Shown: piece after piece, positions 54,504-64,000 of the stretch | Layout: every line of letters begins with the position of its first letter | Position numbering within the stretch: the first letter of the stretch is position 1 | Assembly (NCBI GenBank): GCA_030696315.1 | Contig: JAUYSM010000074.1 | Coordinates: 1-64,000 of the forward strand | Length of the DNA stretch: 64,000 bases | Source of the DNA: Pseudohongiella sp. | Lineage (GTDB): Bacteria; Pseudomonadota; Gammaproteobacteria; Pseudomonadales; Pseudohongiellaceae | Direction: 5' to 3' | Notes under the pieces: generated by a model | What the model saw: only the letters and a program-made list of their open reading frames with translations | What the model was told of the DNA's origin: nothing | The model's database searches: none | Program-made: the position numbers and the translations under genes

Positions 54504-55222
54504 CGCAGACCATTGTTATCGCGCGCTACAATCCAGAACTGGATGAAAAACCACACCAAGAAACCTATCAAGTTCAGTCGGATGACAACACCTCGGTGCT
54601 CGATGCGCTGCAACAAGTGCAGCAGCAGGATCCCAGTTTTAGCTTTCGCTGGTCCTGCCGGATGGCAATCTGTGGTTCCTGCGGGGTGATGGTTAATGGC
54701 GTGCCAAAACTAGGCTGCCAGACGTTTCTGCGTGATTATCCAGTCGGACTGGTGATCACACCTCTGTCCAATTTTGCGGTTGAGAAAGATCTGATCGTCA
54801 ATATGGAACCGTTTCTTGAGCATCTCAGCGCTATCAAACCCTGGCTGATCAACACCGCTGAGGGTACTCAGCCACACGTACAAACCCCGAAACAACTGGC
54901 TAAATATCAACAGTTTGCAAATTGTATTAACTGTGGTTTGTGTTATTCAGCATGTCCGCAGTTTGGATTAAATCCTGAGTTTCGCGGGCCAGCGGCACTG
55001 GCCTTGGCGCATCGGTATAATCTGGACAGTCGTGATCAGGGCAAGGCACAACGCATGCCCGAACTCAATGCCAAAAACGGTGTGTGGACCTGCACCTTTG
55101 TCGGGTTCTGCTCTGAAGTATGTCCCAAAAAAGTTGATCCTGCCGCTGCCATCAATCAGGGCAAGGTTGAGTCAGCTAAAGACATGATTGTCAGTGCTTT
55201 TAAACCGACAGGAGCTCGCTGA
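54500..55222 (+). CDS. frdB: Fumarate reductase iron-sulfur subunit
   Basis: Electron-transfer subunit of 240 residues. The 2Fe-2S cluster cysteines are in [15 protein letters not shown] and LGCQTF (residues about 53-76). The 4Fe-4S set is [12 protein letters not shown] near 146, and the 3Fe-4S ligands include [17 protein letters not shown] near 199-214. GTG start at 54500 overlaps the frdA stop (GTGA). Its stop shares one base with the frdC start (TGATG). It passes electrons from quinol through FrdCD to FrdA. Confidence 0.93.
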   Translation: MTQTIVIARYNPELDEKPHQETYQVQSDDNTSVLDALQQVQQQDPSFSFRWSCRMAICGSCGVMVNGVPKLGCQTFLRDYPVGLVITPLSNFAVEKDLIVNMEPFLEHLSAIKPWLINTAEGTQPHVQTPKQLAKYQQFANCINCGLCYSACPQFGLNPEFRGPAALALAHRYNLDSRDQGKAQRMPELNAKNGVWTCTFVGFCSEVCPKKVDPAAAINQGKVESAKDMIVSAFKPTGAR

Positions 55223-55611
55223 TGTCATCAGAGCACAATGGACGTCGACCGTATTTGCCGCCATTCAGGCGCGACTGGTGGCTGCAGCTACGTTTTTACC
55301 GCTTGTACATGTTGCGCGAAGCCACGGTGTTGCCACTGCTGTTTTTTGTGGGTTGTCTGATCTATGGCTTGTATAGTCTGGGTCAAGGACCGGCGCAGTG
55401 GCAGCTCTGGCTGGATTTTATGGCGCAACCCTGGGTGTTTGTGCTGAACCTGCTGACGCTGGCCGCCAGCCTGTTTCATGCCAAAACTTTTTTTGAATTA
55501 TTCCCGCGCGTGATGCCACTGGCGCCGCCCAGACTGATGATTGCCGGGCAGTGGCTGGGTACTGTGGTGGTGGCGATAGGCCTGATCGTGCTGCTGGGGG
55601 GATACTTATGA
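55222..55611 (+). CDS. frdC: Fumarate reductase membrane anchor C
   Basis: Membrane anchor of 129 residues with three helices, close in length and pattern to enteric FrdC. The YRLYMLREATVLPLLFF segment near residues 25-41 includes the glutamate that is important for quinol oxidation in the family. A conserved AASLFHAKTFFEL stretch sits near 76-88. It forms the haem-less quinone site with FrdD. Start overlaps frdB; stop overlaps frdD as ATGA, indicating one co-translated operon. Confidence 0.9.
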   Translation: MSSEHNGRRPYLPPFRRDWWLQLRFYRLYMLREATVLPLLFFVGCLIYGLYSLGQGPAQWQLWLDFMAQPWVFVLNLLTLAASLFHAKTFFELFPRVMPLAPPRLMIAGQWLGTVVVAIGLIVLLGGYL

Positions 55612-55985
55612 ACAATGGCACCAAACAACCCAAGCGCTCGGATGAACCGATCTGGTGGGCGTTGTTCAGTGCTGGTGGGGTCTGTTTTGCAGTCCTCATA
55701 CCCGGTGTGCTTTTGTCGCTGGCGGTGTTGTATCCGCTGGGGCTGATATCTGCCGAGATGCTGAGTTATGAGCGTATTCACTTCATGGTATTTGAAGCAT
55801 TTTTCGGACTTGCAGGCCTTGCATTTGTTGGAGCCGCGATTTGCCTGCCCCTGTTTCATGCGGTTCACAGAATCCATCATGGCTTGCATGATTTACAGTG
55901 GGCGCACGGACCCGTGGCTAAAGTGATTTGTTATGGCGCTGCGATCCTGATGTCGGCGATAGCGTTGGGATTATGGATTTTTTAA
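55608..55985 (+). CDS. frdD: Fumarate reductase membrane anchor D
   Basis: Second membrane anchor, 125 residues with three helices. A KRSDEPIWWALFSAGG start and a HAVHRIHHGLHDL loop near residue 85 match FrdD. With FrdC it binds low-potential quinone. ATG at 55608 overlaps the frdC stop. Its own stop abuts that of the convergent RidA gene with no gap. Confidence 0.9.
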   Translation: MNNGTKQPKRSDEPIWWALFSAGGVCFAVLIPGVLLSLAVLYPLGLISAEMLSYERIHFMVFEAFFGLAGLAFVGAAICLPLFHAVHRIHHGLHDLQWAHGPVAKVICYGAAILMSAIALGLWIF

Positions 55986-56345
55986 TCACTCTAAATCCCC
56001 GGCAGCGGCCACAAACGCGATTTCTACCAGATAACGCGAATCCGCCAGTTTTGCATTAATACAGGCACGACTGGGTGCAGTGTCACCATCAAACCAGGCG
56101 TCCCAGATTTCATTAAGTCCCGCCAGGTTGTCAAAGTCGGTCAGATAAATGGTTGCAGATAACAGGTGATTGCGGTCACTGCCAATTTTTGCCAGTGAGG
56201 CGTCGGCCTGAGCCAGCACTTGCCGGACTTGCCCGCGAATGTCGGCCGTCAGATCGGTATCCGGTACTTCCACAAAATAGGCGGTACCGTTGTAAACCGT
56301 GATATCTGACCAGCGGATGCCCGCATTAATGCGATGGATTTTCAT
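55986..56345 (-). CDS. RidA/YjgF-family protein
   Basis: Small trimeric enamine/imine deaminase family protein, about 119 residues. RidA motifs are IRWSDITVYNGTAYF near the start, VLAQADASLAKIGSDRNHL, and TAPSRACINAKLAD near 90, which carries the arginine that binds the substrate carboxylate. The first ATG at 56369 is possible, but I prefer the one at 56345 where the family begins. It lies 31-55 bases after the HD-GYP gene and could share its transcript. Precise substrate unknown. Confidence 0.87.
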   Translation of the reverse strand: MKIHRINAGIRWSDITVYNGTAYFVEVPDTDLTADIRGQVRQVLAQADASLAKIGSDRNHLLSATIYLTDFDNLAGLNEIWDAWFDGDTAPSRACINAKLADSRYLVEIAFVAAAGDLE

Positions 56346-56399
56346 GCGTTGCTGTACCGTAAAAGTCATGTGTAGCGTGTATTGATATCGCGTTTAAGC

Positions 56400-57536
56400 T
56401 CAGGCTGCAACCTCGGTCACGTCCCAATCCGCAAATCGGTTGGCAATGTCATGGAATTCTTGCTGAATCTCAAGAAAGGCGTCGACGATGTCGGGATCAA
56501 AATGCGAGCCCTTGCCGGTGACGATAATCTCAACGGCCTTGTCGTGTACCATGCTGGCCTTGTACACACGGCGGCTGATCAGTGCATCATAGACGTCGGC
56601 AAGTGCCATCAGGCGCGCCGCAATTGGGATGTTGTCGCCTGCCAGTCCTTGTGGATATCCACTGCCATTCCATTTCTCTTGATGTGACAGCGCAATTGAC
56701 TTGGCGCAGGACAAGAATTCGACGCTGGTACCCAACGCAGTTTCAGCACGCTGGATAGCATCGTGTCCGAGCGTGGTATGAGTTTTCATGATCTCGAATT
56801 CTTCATGGGTCAAGGCGCCAGGTTTGAGCAGGATGTAATCAGGTATGCCCACTTTGCCGATATCATGCAACGGAGCGGACTTGAACAGGATCCGTATATT
56901 GGCTTCGGTCAGGTACCATGCAAAACGCGGGTGGTTCCTGAGTTTTTCGGCGAGGGCTTTGACATAAAACTGTGTACGGCGAATGTGATTGCCGGTCTCC
57001 TGATCGCGGGTTTCCGCCATCGATGCCATAGCAAAGATAGTCACGTCCTGTATCGCCACAACTTCCTGGGTCCGTCGTTGTACTTCCTGTTCCAGAAAAT
57101 CGTTTTTGTCACGAAGGAAGTCATCAACGGCTTTGAGGGCAAGATGGGTCTTCACGCGCGCGATGACAATAGGCGGACTGATCGGTTTTGTAATGTAGTC
57201 TACCGCACCGAGCGCAAGACCGCGTTCCTCAGCAGCAACCTGATCCTTTGCTGTGAGAAAAATCACCGGGATATTCATGGTGCGAGAATCTCGTTTGAGG
57301 CGCTCGCAAACTTCATATCCGTCCATCACTGGCATCATGATGTCTAACAAGATCAAGTTGGGTTGCGGTGTCGCAGCTGCGATCCTGAGTGCATTCTCAC
57401 CGGAGTTGGCAATCTTCACCTTGTAGAATTCGCGAAGCAGGCCGTTCATCAGCGCCAGGTTGTCCGGGGTGTCATCCACGACCAGCACGGTTGCCCTTTC
57501 TGGCGGGCCGTCTTTATCCAAAACGGGTTCATTCAT
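56400..57536 (-). CDS. Response regulator with HD-GYP phosphodiesterase (RpfG-like)
   Basis: Two-domain regulator of 378 residues. The receiver (residues about 15-135) has [13 protein letters not shown], the phospho-acceptor in [13 protein letters not shown], and the LTAKD loop. A coiled linker follows, then the HD-GYP domain with [10 protein letters not shown] near 225 and [17 protein letters not shown] near 288, both intact, so degradation of cyclic di-GMP is expected. Its start overlaps the stop of the hybrid kinase as ATGA, so the two form a phosphorelay pair. Confidence 0.93.
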   Translation of the reverse strand: MNEPVLDKDGPPERATVLVVDDTPDNLALMNGLLREFYKVKIANSGENALRIAAATPQPNLILLDIMMPVMDGYEVCERLKRDSRTMNIPVIFLTAKDQVAAEERGLALGAVDYITKPISPPIVIARVKTHLALKAVDDFLRDKNDFLEQEVQRRTQEVVAIQDVTIFAMASMAETRDQETGNHIRRTQFYVKALAEKLRNHPRFAWYLTEANIRILFKSAPLHDIGKVGIPDYILLKPGALTHEEFEIMKTHTTLGHDAIQRAETALGTSVEFLSCAKSIALSHQEKWNGSGYPQGLAGDNIPIAARLMALADVYDALISRRVYKASMVHDKAVEIIVTGKGSHFDPDIVDAFLEIQQEFHDIANRFADWDVTEVAA

Positions 57537-60484
57537 GGTGTATCTCCACCGGGCGCCATTGCCAGTTCCGGGTAAGTGGTGTCGACAGCGGCACCAAGGG
57601 CTGTCAATGCTTTGCTGAATTCAAATGTCTGAATGGCGATTTCGATGTCACTGAAGTGAGCAGGGAAGGCTGCTTTGAGCAGTGCTGCGTTGTTCTCGAG
57701 TATGTCAACGGCCTGAGCGTCATCGTCAGCGAGCAGGTTTGCAAGATTGGTACAGAGTGGTTTGAGTACCTGAAGATCTACCGCAACGGCCACAAGCTCT
57801 GGTTCGGCGGGCAGTTTCTCCTCGAGTTGCGCGATAAAATACGCAAGCGGTATTTCAAGTTCCTGGAGGCGTGCATCGAGTACTGTCCGTGCGGCCTGTT
57901 GTGCAATGTCAGTTTCGAGTTTTGCGGCAGCTTGTTGCAAGCTGAGTGCACCGATATTGCCTGCAACACCTTTAAGTGTATGGGCAAGTCGTTCTGCCAG
58001 CACATGGTCGTCAGCTTCCAGCGCGCTGGAAATAGCATAAGCGGCATTTTTTTGCCCTACACAGAATTTGCGTAGCATCGACAAATACAAGGGTTTCTTG
58101 CCGAGTACGCGGCGTAGCCCGTTTTGTACGTCAAGGCCATCGATCTCAGCGGGCATTGGTGTGTCGTTTACTGCAGCTATCACAACCGCTGTGTTCGTAG
58201 AGACGGTAGCCTGCGGTTTAGTCCACTTCAGCAGGGCTTTCCATAAATCTTCTGGTTCAATCGGCTTGGCCACGTGATCGTTCATGCCAGACGCGAGACA
58301 GCGATCGCGATCACCTTGCATGGCGTTGGCGGTCATCGCCACCACTGGCAGGTCATTGAAGCGCCCGTCACTGCGGATTGCACGCGTCGCTGTCTCACCG
58401 TCCATCACCGGCATTTGCATGTCCATCAGCACGATGTCGTAGTGGTGGGCTCTCACCATATCCAGAGCGATCTGTCCATTGCCCGCAAGATCAACGATAA
58501 GGCCTGCTTCACGCAGTAATTCGCAGGCGACTTCCTGATTAAGGTCGTTGTCTTCCACCAGCAGGACTTTGGCACCTTTGATCGTCGATAGTTGCTGAAA
58601 TGTGGTGGTCGGAGCATCAGCGCCGGTCCGGTCTCCGTCGACAGAACCGCCCAGCACACGCACAACGCACTCATATAACATGGATGCACTGACAGGTTTC
58701 ACGAGCACATCTTCGATGCCGGAAAGTTCGGCACCTTTGATCACTTCCTCGCGACCATAAGCTGTCACCATCATCAGGTGTGGCGGATGCGCAAGCGGTA
58801 AGGCCTTCAAGTGCCTGGCGGCCTCGGCGCCGTCCATGCCCGGCATGCTCCAGTCAAGAAAGACAATTTCATACGGCGTTCCCTGTTGTTCCGCGCGACG
58901 TACTTCTGCAATAGCACTGGCACCGGACTCCACCAGATCAATGATGAAACCCATCGCGGCGAGCATGTCCCGTAACACAATTCGGGCATTTTCATTGTCA
59001 TCAACCACCAGCACATGTTTGCCGCTCAAGTCGTTCGAGAGCATCATAGTGCGCGATCTTGCCTTACTTTTACCGAGACGTGCGGTGAACCAGAAAGCAC
59101 TGCCCTTGCCGGGTGTACTTTCCACGCCTACCTCGCCACCCATCAGTTCCGCCAGTTTCATGGCGATCACCAATCCAAGTCCGGTGCCCCCAAATTTGCG
59201 GGTAGTGGAGGTGTCGGCCTGGGAAAATTTGATAAATAACTTGCTAATCTGTTCGGCATCCAGACCGATGCCGGTGTCGTGTACTGTGCACAGCAGTAAC
59301 ACATCGTCCTCGGTTTCTTCTTTGACGCGCACTACGATGTCGATTTCACCTTCATGGGTGAATTTGACGGCATTATTGGCGTAGTTGATCAGGATTTGAC
59401 CTAGCCGCAACGGGTCGCCTATCAGACGTGTGGGGACATTTTTATCGATATTAAATACCAGTTCGAGACCTTTGGCAGAGGCCTTGTCACCAATCAGGCT
59501 GGTGACATTTTCGAGTACACGTTCAAATTCAAATTCGGTATGCTCAACTGATAGTTTGCCCGCTTCAATTTTAGAAAAATCAAGGATGTCATTGATAATG
59601 CTCAGCAGATGGCGACTGGCGTTCTGGATTTTTTTAACATAGTCGCGTTGCCGTGTGGTCAGTTCCGTGTTGAGCGCAAGATGCGACATACCTATGATGG
59701 CATTCATCGGCGTGCGGATCTCGTGACTCATATTGGACAGGAAGTCCGATTTGGCGAGATTGGCCTGTTCTGCCGCAGTCTTGGCGTCAGCTAATTCAGT
59801 GTTCTGTATTTGAAGGCGGTCCAGCAGGTGGCGGGTTTCAAGATGAATACGGTTTTGCAGTCGCCGTTGCGATTCGCGAACCATCAGGTAAACAAATGCA
59901 AACGCAAGCATAAGCGTCAACAGGCCGGTGCTTAGTATCGTAACAAGCATACGATTCATGCTTTCTTCGAATACGATTTCCTGCCAGGCAAGGGTTGCTT
60001 CTTCCTCTACGTTGAAGAGGGCCATCTCGGCACGGATTTCATCCATCAACTGTTTTCCGGAGCCGCTATTTACCTGAGCAATAACTGCGTCCATGTTGCC
60101 TTGGCGGCGCATAGCAATGACGTTTGCCATTTCTATCAGCTTGGAATCAATCAAAACTCTGGCATTTATGATACGGGCATAACTGGGTCTGCCGGCATCG
60201 GTTTCGCTCAGTTTCTGGAGAGCGTTGCTGATATCAATGCGAGCAGCCAGGTAGGGTTGTAGAAATGTTTCTTGGCCAGTCAGTGCAAAACCGCGCTGGC
60301 TGCTTTCCGCATCCTTCAGGGCAGACATAATATCGTCTGCGTGTTGGATGACGTTTTTTGTATGTGCCCGGAGTTGTGTGGCCTGCTCCAGCTGACTGAA
60401 TCCCCACCACGATATGGCCAGCATGAGCCCGGCCAGTGCAGTCGCCCCGACAAGTGACACAACAACGACGAAGTTTATTTTCAA
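57533..60484 (-). CDS. Hybrid sensor histidine kinase (CHASE3-HisKA-REC-REC-Hpt)
   Basis: Large phosphorelay kinase of 983 residues. Order: TM helix (7-28), CHASE3-type periplasmic domain (about 30-180), second TM helix (182-204), coiled coil, HisKA with [18 protein letters not shown] (phospho-acceptor His254), HATPase (GTGLGLVIA near 430), two receiver domains ([10 protein letters not shown] near 493 and [10 protein letters not shown] near 640), then an Hpt domain with [14 protein letters not shown] near 870. Phosphate could pass on to the HD-GYP partner encoded downstream with overlapping ATGA. The stimulus is unknown. Confidence 0.93.
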   Translation of the reverse strand: MKINFVVVVSLVGATALAGLMLAISWWGFSQLEQATQLRAHTKNVIQHADDIMSALKDAESSQRGFALTGQETFLQPYLAARIDISNALQKLSETDAGRPSYARIINARVLIDSKLIEMANVIAMRRQGNMDAVIAQVNSGSGKQLMDEIRAEMALFNVEEEATLAWQEIVFEESMNRMLVTILSTGLLTLMLAFAFVYLMVRESQRRLQNRIHLETRHLLDRLQIQNTELADAKTAAEQANLAKSDFLSNMSHEIRTPMNAIIGMSHLALNTELTTRQRDYVKKIQNASRHLLSIINDILDFSKIEAGKLSVEHTEFEFERVLENVTSLIGDKASAKGLELVFNIDKNVPTRLIGDPLRLGQILINYANNAVKFTHEGEIDIVVRVKEETEDDVLLLCTVHDTGIGLDAEQISKLFIKFSQADTSTTRKFGGTGLGLVIAMKLAELMGGEVGVESTPGKGSAFWFTARLGKSKARSRTMMLSNDLSGKHVLVVDDNENARIVLRDMLAAMGFIIDLVESGASAIAEVRRAEQQGTPYEIVFLDWSMPGMDGAEAARHLKALPLAHPPHLMMVTAYGREEVIKGAELSGIEDVLVKPVSASMLYECVVRVLGGSVDGDRTGADAPTTTFQQLSTIKGAKVLLVEDNDLNQEVACELLREAGLIVDLAGNGQIALDMVRAHHYDIVLMDMQMPVMDGETATRAIRSDGRFNDLPVVAMTANAMQGDRDRCLASGMNDHVAKPIEPEDLWKALLKWTKPQATVSTNTAVVIAAVNDTPMPAEIDGLDVQNGLRRVLGKKPLYLSMLRKFCVGQKNAAYAISSALEADDHVLAERLAHTLKGVAGNIGALSLQQAAAKLETDIAQQAARTVLDARLQELEIPLAYFIAQLEEKLPAEPELVAVAVDLQVLKPLCTNLANLLADDDAQAVDILENNAALLKAAFPAHFSDIEIAIQTFEFSKALTALGAAVDTTYPELAMAPGGDTP

Positions 60485-60630
60485 TGTGCACCCGGTTGCA
60501 GGTAAGCGTAGACACTTAGTTTGGGTGATTGACTAGACACGAGTCTGTGGTCTGCCACACATTGCGAACAAGCAGATCAGATGATGGACTTAACCGATAC
60601 CATGCAAGAGTTGTATCACGTTCGAAGAAA

Positions 60631-62067
60631 TCAACCACCCACCCGCAGTATTTTCATGGTGTTGGTGCTGCCCAGCAAGGTGGTATCTCCGCTTGAAATG
60701 ATCACCTGGTCACCGTCAGCCAAGACCCCGACATCCTTAAGATGTTGCATCGCGCGTAAGTAGTCCTCTGCACAAGGTCCGCTTGGGGTATCAAAGGCCA
60801 CCGGGTTAACCCCGCGATACAGTGCAACGCGTCGCTGTGTGCTGATATTGGGCGAGAACGCAAAAATGGGTAGTTGAGAACCAATGCGCGACATCAATCG
60901 CGGCGTACTGCCTGACTCTGTAAACGCAATGATTGCCTTGACGCCACCAAGGTGATTGGCGGTATACATGACAGCAAGGGCAATTGACTCATCGATAGAG
61001 CCAAACCTTTCATCAATCCGGTAACGACTGAAGCTGGCGGTGGGATGTTGTTCAGCACCCAAAATAATGCGCACCATGGCCTCAACCGTTTGTACAGGAA
61101 AATTGCCGGTCGCGGTTTCAGCGGACAGCATCACGGCATCAGTGCCATCGAGAACTGCATTGGCCACATCAAAAACTTCCGCACGGGTTGGCAGCGGGCT
61201 GTAGATCATGGATTCCATCATTTGAGTTGCGGTGATGGCCACTTTGTTCAGGGCGCGACAGCGTTCGATGATGTGTTTTTGCACGCCGATCAAAGCCGCA
61301 TCACCGATTTCCACACCCAGATCGCCGCGCGCAACCATGACCGCGTCGCTGGCGCGAATGATGTCGTCCAAGGTGTTGTTATTCGCAACAGCCTCGGCTC
61401 GTTCAATTTTGGATACCAAACCCGCCTTGCCGCCAGCGGCTTCAAGCAGGGCACGTGCGGTATTCATATCCTCAGCGCTACGCGGAAATGAGACGGCGAG
61501 GTAATCAACGTCAATGTCCGCGGCGGTTTTGATATCTGCGTAGTCTTTTTCGGTTAATGCGGGCGCGGTAAGTCCACCACCTTGACGGTTAATGCCTTTG
61601 TTATTGGATAAGGTGCCAGCAATTGTTGTGGTCGTATAAATTCTGCTGCCTACTATGCGATCAACATTGAGCACAATACGGCCATCGTCCAGCAACAGGA
61701 CATCGCCGGCATGGCAGTCGCCCGGCAGCTGTTTGTAGTCAATGCCAACCTGATGTTGATCACCTGCATCACTGGCAAGATCCGCGTCCAGAATAAATTT
61801 ATCGCCGATATTGAGCACTATTTTGCCTTGTGCAAAGCGGGCGATGCGGATTTTGGGGCCTTGCAAGTCGCCTAACACCGCAACAAAGAGTCCATGCCTT
61901 TTGGCGATGTCGCGCACCATCTGTGCGCGCTGACGATGATCCTGGGGTGAGCCGTGAGAAAAGTTCAGGCGCACTACATTAACGCCGGCAAGAATCAGTT
62001 TTTCCAGCATCTCATAGGAGTCAGATGCTGGCCCCAGCGTCGCGACGATCTTGGTACGTCTTAACAT
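60631..62067 (-). CDS. pyk: Pyruvate kinase
   Basis: Makes ATP and pyruvate from phosphoenolpyruvate at the end of glycolysis. Length 478 residues is standard. [16 protein letters not shown] at the start, [11 protein letters not shown] near 30, GDLQGPKIR near 66, [15 protein letters not shown] near 240, [11 protein letters not shown] near 273 and [15 protein letters not shown] near 305 are all present. The sequence resembles the PykA-type more than PykF, but I cannot be sure. It lies 38 bases after the cytochrome c gene and may be co-transcribed. Confidence 0.93.
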   Translation of the reverse strand: MLRRTKIVATLGPASDSYEMLEKLILAGVNVVRLNFSHGSPQDHRQRAQMVRDIAKRHGLFVAVLGDLQGPKIRIARFAQGKIVLNIGDKFILDADLASDAGDQHQVGIDYKQLPGDCHAGDVLLLDDGRIVLNVDRIVGSRIYTTTTIAGTLSNNKGINRQGGGLTAPALTEKDYADIKTAADIDVDYLAVSFPRSAEDMNTARALLEAAGGKAGLVSKIERAEAVANNNTLDDIIRASDAVMVARGDLGVEIGDAALIGVQKHIIERCRALNKVAITATQMMESMIYSPLPTRAEVFDVANAVLDGTDAVMLSAETATGNFPVQTVEAMVRIILGAEQHPTASFSRYRIDERFGSIDESIALAVMYTANHLGGVKAIIAFTESGSTPRLMSRIGSQLPIFAFSPNISTQRRVALYRGVNPVAFDTPSGPCAEDYLRAMQHLKDVGVLADGDQVIISSGDTTLLGSTNTMKILRVGG

Positions 62068-62105
62068 GGTTTTCCTATAGACCTATCAGCACAGCACAGC
62101 AAGAC

Positions 62106-62654
62106 TCAGTTTGCCGACACGTCGATAAACCCTTCGCGGTTAGGCATCTGCACCGCTGGCAGGGTGTTTTTGTCGAGCACAAAATTCTCGGCAATTACTC
62201 CATGCAAGTGCAACACATAGGCCGTCACCTGGTACACCTCGGTATTGCTCAGTGACTTGGGTGCTGTGGGCGGCATTGCGCGCCGTACGTAGTCAAACAG
62301 GGTGCTGGCATATGGCCAGTAACTGCCGACCGTTAACAAGGGCGGGGTGGTAGAGACGGATCCGCCCACCAGTGCAGGCGAGCCGCTTGCACCTTCACCC
62401 CCAGCGCCGTGGCAGGCCGCACACTTTTGTTGATAGACCGCTTGCCCTTGCGCAGCAGTGCCGTTGCCCTCAGGAAGATTGTGGCCATCAGGTGCAACAA
62501 TCAGATCCCAGTCGGCCAATTGCGCTTCGGTGATCGGGCTGCCGAGTGCTACAGGATTGGCGGGCGCGTCTGCAGCGAATCCGATTGAAGCCACGCCGAG
62601 CGTAACCACTCCCGCTGCAATCACAAGCATAGAAACAGATTTACGCATAAACAT
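62106..62654 (-). CDS. Exported monohaem cytochrome c, SoxD-like partner
   Basis: Periplasmic cytochrome of about 182 residues. The signal peptide ends GFAADAP; one haem site CAACHG lies near residue 86, with a likely Met ligand in RAMPPTAP near 130. Start: ATG at 62654 (MFMRKSV) or 62663, with GGGAG just upstream; either way it overlaps the end of the soxC-like gene, so the two are translationally coupled. SoxD of Paracoccus is a dihaem protein, whereas this has one haem, so it is only SoxD-like. It probably accepts electrons from the molybdoenzyme. Confidence 0.87.
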   Translation of the reverse strand: MFMRKSVSMLVIAAGVVTLGVASIGFAADAPANPVALGSPITEAQLADWDLIVAPDGHNLPEGNGTAAQGQAVYQQKCAACHGAGGEGASGSPALVGGSVSTTPPLLTVGSYWPYASTLFDYVRRAMPPTAPKSLSNTEVYQVTAYVLHLHGVIAENFVLDKNTLPAVQMPNREGFIDVSAN

Positions 62655-63912
62655 TTTTAACATCTCCCTGCGCTGACACAGACCAGCTCTGGATAGCATT
62701 GTAGTGATAGCGGTTTGCAGAGTTGTAAGCTGCCATCCAGCTATCACGGCCTGGTTGCACATTATTGCTGCTATCGGTTGCCCGGCTTTGCAGGATGGCT
62801 GGTGCGCCACTCCATTGCCAGGGCAGGCGGAAACGTGCCAGTGCCAGATGTTGCTGGCCTGCTTCAATGTGCGCATCTGCCCAGGTTCTGCCACCATCCG
62901 CTGAGATTTCCACACGTCGAATAGCGCCATGACCTGTCCAGGCCACGCCGGTGATTTCATGAATGCCCTGGCGCAGCAATTTCATCTGCCCGGATGGCGA
63001 CGTGATCACGGATTTAACACCCATCGGGTAGGTGAACTGCAGACTTTTTCCATCCGGCAGCAAGTCAGTATATTTAGAGGTTTCATCGCGAAAGTGCGCA
63101 GGCGCGTCAGTAACTTTTATCTGCGTCAGCCATTTCACACTGACATTGCCTTCCCAACCCGGCACAAACAAACGCATGGGATAACCTTGTTCCGGGCGGA
63201 TGGGCTCGCCGTTCTGGTACAGCGCAATCATGACATCATCAAGCGCCTTGGACAGCGGAATCGAGCGCCCCATACTGGCGGCATCAGCACCCGTTGCGGT
63301 GATCCAGGCAGCTGCGTCGGTGACACCTGCTTCTGCCAGCAGTGTCGACAAACGCACGCCAGTCCACTCTGCACACGAGAGCAGACCGTGGATGGCGGCA
63401 GCATTGGTATCGCCCGCGGTGGCAACCGTATTAGCGCCGCTGTTGCCTGAACACTCGAGGAAATAAATCTGGCTGACCATAGGGTAAGCCAGCAGGTCTT
63501 CGTAAGAAAAACTCAGCGCCTGGCGCACAAGCCCATGTATCACAAAACGATGCTGCGCCGGGTCAATGGCCGGCACACCACTGTGATGGCGCTCAAAATG
63601 CAGGCTGTTGGGAGTGATGGTGCCACGCAGCAGATGTAAAGGTGTGCGCGATACGCCTGAACCTGGCGCAGTTGCGCTGGGGCCGCCCGCCAGGCGTTTG
63701 ACGTTCGCTGCAAACGGCGAGGGTGCGCCATATTCCGATGGCCCGTTACCCGGTGCTTTTGACCAGGCCGGGATGCTTAACATGCCTGCGTCTGCACCGA
63801 GCGCTGAGCCCGCTGCCATTGAGCCGATGCCCGCAAGACCCAGGCCAAGCAGATGTCTGCGATGAATCAGGCCATTACCTGCGACATATTCCGGGTTGTT
63901 TTTAGTGTCCAC
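62641..63912 (-). CDS. soxC: SoxC-like sulfite/sulfane dehydrogenase molybdenum subunit
   Basis: Molybdopterin enzyme of 423 residues, sulfite oxidase family. GTG at 63912 has AGGAGA five bases upstream; an ATG at 63954 is also open. A twin-arginine signal (HRRHLLGLGLAG) near the N terminus means folded export. The Mo-binding cysteine is in FLECSGNSG near residue 151, and the C-terminal dimerisation domain contains GVAWTGHGAIRRVEIS near 320. Its sequence features fit SoxC better than YedY or SorA. No soxXYZAB genes are in view, so the substrate may be sulfite or another sulfur compound. It is followed by a coupled cytochrome. Confidence 0.87.
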   Translation of the reverse strand: MDTKNNPEYVAGNGLIHRRHLLGLGLAGIGSMAAGSALGADAGMLSIPAWSKAPGNGPSEYGAPSPFAANVKRLAGGPSATAPGSGVSRTPLHLLRGTITPNSLHFERHHSGVPAIDPAQHRFVIHGLVRQALSFSYEDLLAYPMVSQIYFLECSGNSGANTVATAGDTNAAAIHGLLSCAEWTGVRLSTLLAEAGVTDAAAWITATGADAASMGRSIPLSKALDDVMIALYQNGEPIRPEQGYPMRLFVPGWEGNVSVKWLTQIKVTDAPAHFRDETSKYTDLLPDGKSLQFTYPMGVKSVITSPSGQMKLLRQGIHEITGVAWTGHGAIRRVEISADGGRTWADAHIEAGQQHLALARFRLPWQWSGAPAILQSRATDSSNNVQPGRDSWMAAYNSANRYHYNAIQSWSVSAQGDVKNVYA

Positions 63913-64000
63913 TGGTGTCTCCTCGTTATTATTCTGGTGATCAGGTTTGAGCATAGATGACGCTTTGTGCGTTAGCTATCATAAGTTCTGATTATAGCTA

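Noticed and set aside
56763-57347. 194-codon frame antisense to the HD-GYP gene
   Set aside because: Overlaps the receiver and HD-GYP domains, which are intact; no supporting features.
57389-58075. 228-codon frame antisense to the hybrid kinase and HD-GYP genes
   Set aside because: Spans the coupled junction of two real genes on the other strand; Cys-rich shadow translation.

Overview
The window looks like a chromosomal segment of a free-living, probably marine, gammaproteobacterium. The evidence is a proteobacterial fumarate reductase (frdABCD), a TonB-dependent receptor, a MAPEG protein, an Aer-type chemoreceptor, c-di-GMP signalling genes and many Tat, Sec and lipoprotein export signals. 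The exact genus cannot be named from the sequence. I see no rRNA, tRNA, CRISPR array, prophage or intact insertion sequence. Genes are tightly packed and often overlap by 1-4 bases.

Layout. 0-6.3 kb: a secreted hypothetical protein, an RDD membrane protein, leuB with a palindrome in its promoter region and an unlisted 41-residue membrane protein, a VanX-like dipeptidase, a short RNase J-like protein and a Tat-exported aldo/keto reductase. 6.4-8.0 kb: an LtaS/sulfatase-like membrane enzyme. 8.0-15.4 kb: a compact cluster joining GTP-derived heterocycle enzymes (GTP cyclohydrolase II, RibD-type reductase, an aberrant 6-pyruvoyl-tetrahydropterin synthase homologue, a BchC-like dehydrogenase) to a glycosyltransferase, a methyltransferase, a CDP-alcohol phosphatidyltransferase, a YbhN/UPF0104 membrane protein and a MAPEG protein. 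I regard this as the best candidate for an undescribed pathway. 15.5-20.4 kb: a methyltransferase, a DUF305-LVIVD fusion, a REP-like repeat element and a GH43-like secreted protein.

20.4-32.9 kb: HAD phosphatase, thioesterase, B3-type metallo-beta-lactamase-fold enzyme, crotonase, AhpD-like protein, SRAP/HMCES peptidase, PAS chemoreceptor, two exported amidohydrolase-like proteins and a lipoprotein nuclease. 33-46.4 kb is rich in envelope genes: Oar-like TonB receptor, PAP2 phosphatase with an MJ1255-type glycosyltransferase, PH-domain protein, PI-PLC-like protein, exported catalase-peroxidase, DUF5916 outer-membrane protein and a DUF885 lipoprotein. 46.5-51.7 kb: S4 RNA-binding protein with DUF1456, a secreted esterase and two GGDEF proteins. 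51.8-56 kb: a UbiA prenyltransferase next to frdABCD, suggesting fumarate respiration with a low-potential quinone. 56-64 kb: RidA, an HD-GYP regulator coupled to a large hybrid kinase, pyruvate kinase, and a SoxC-like molybdoenzyme with a monohaem cytochrome c.

Several intrinsic terminators are visible. Functions of metabolic enzymes come from family motifs read by eye; no alignment or database search was possible.
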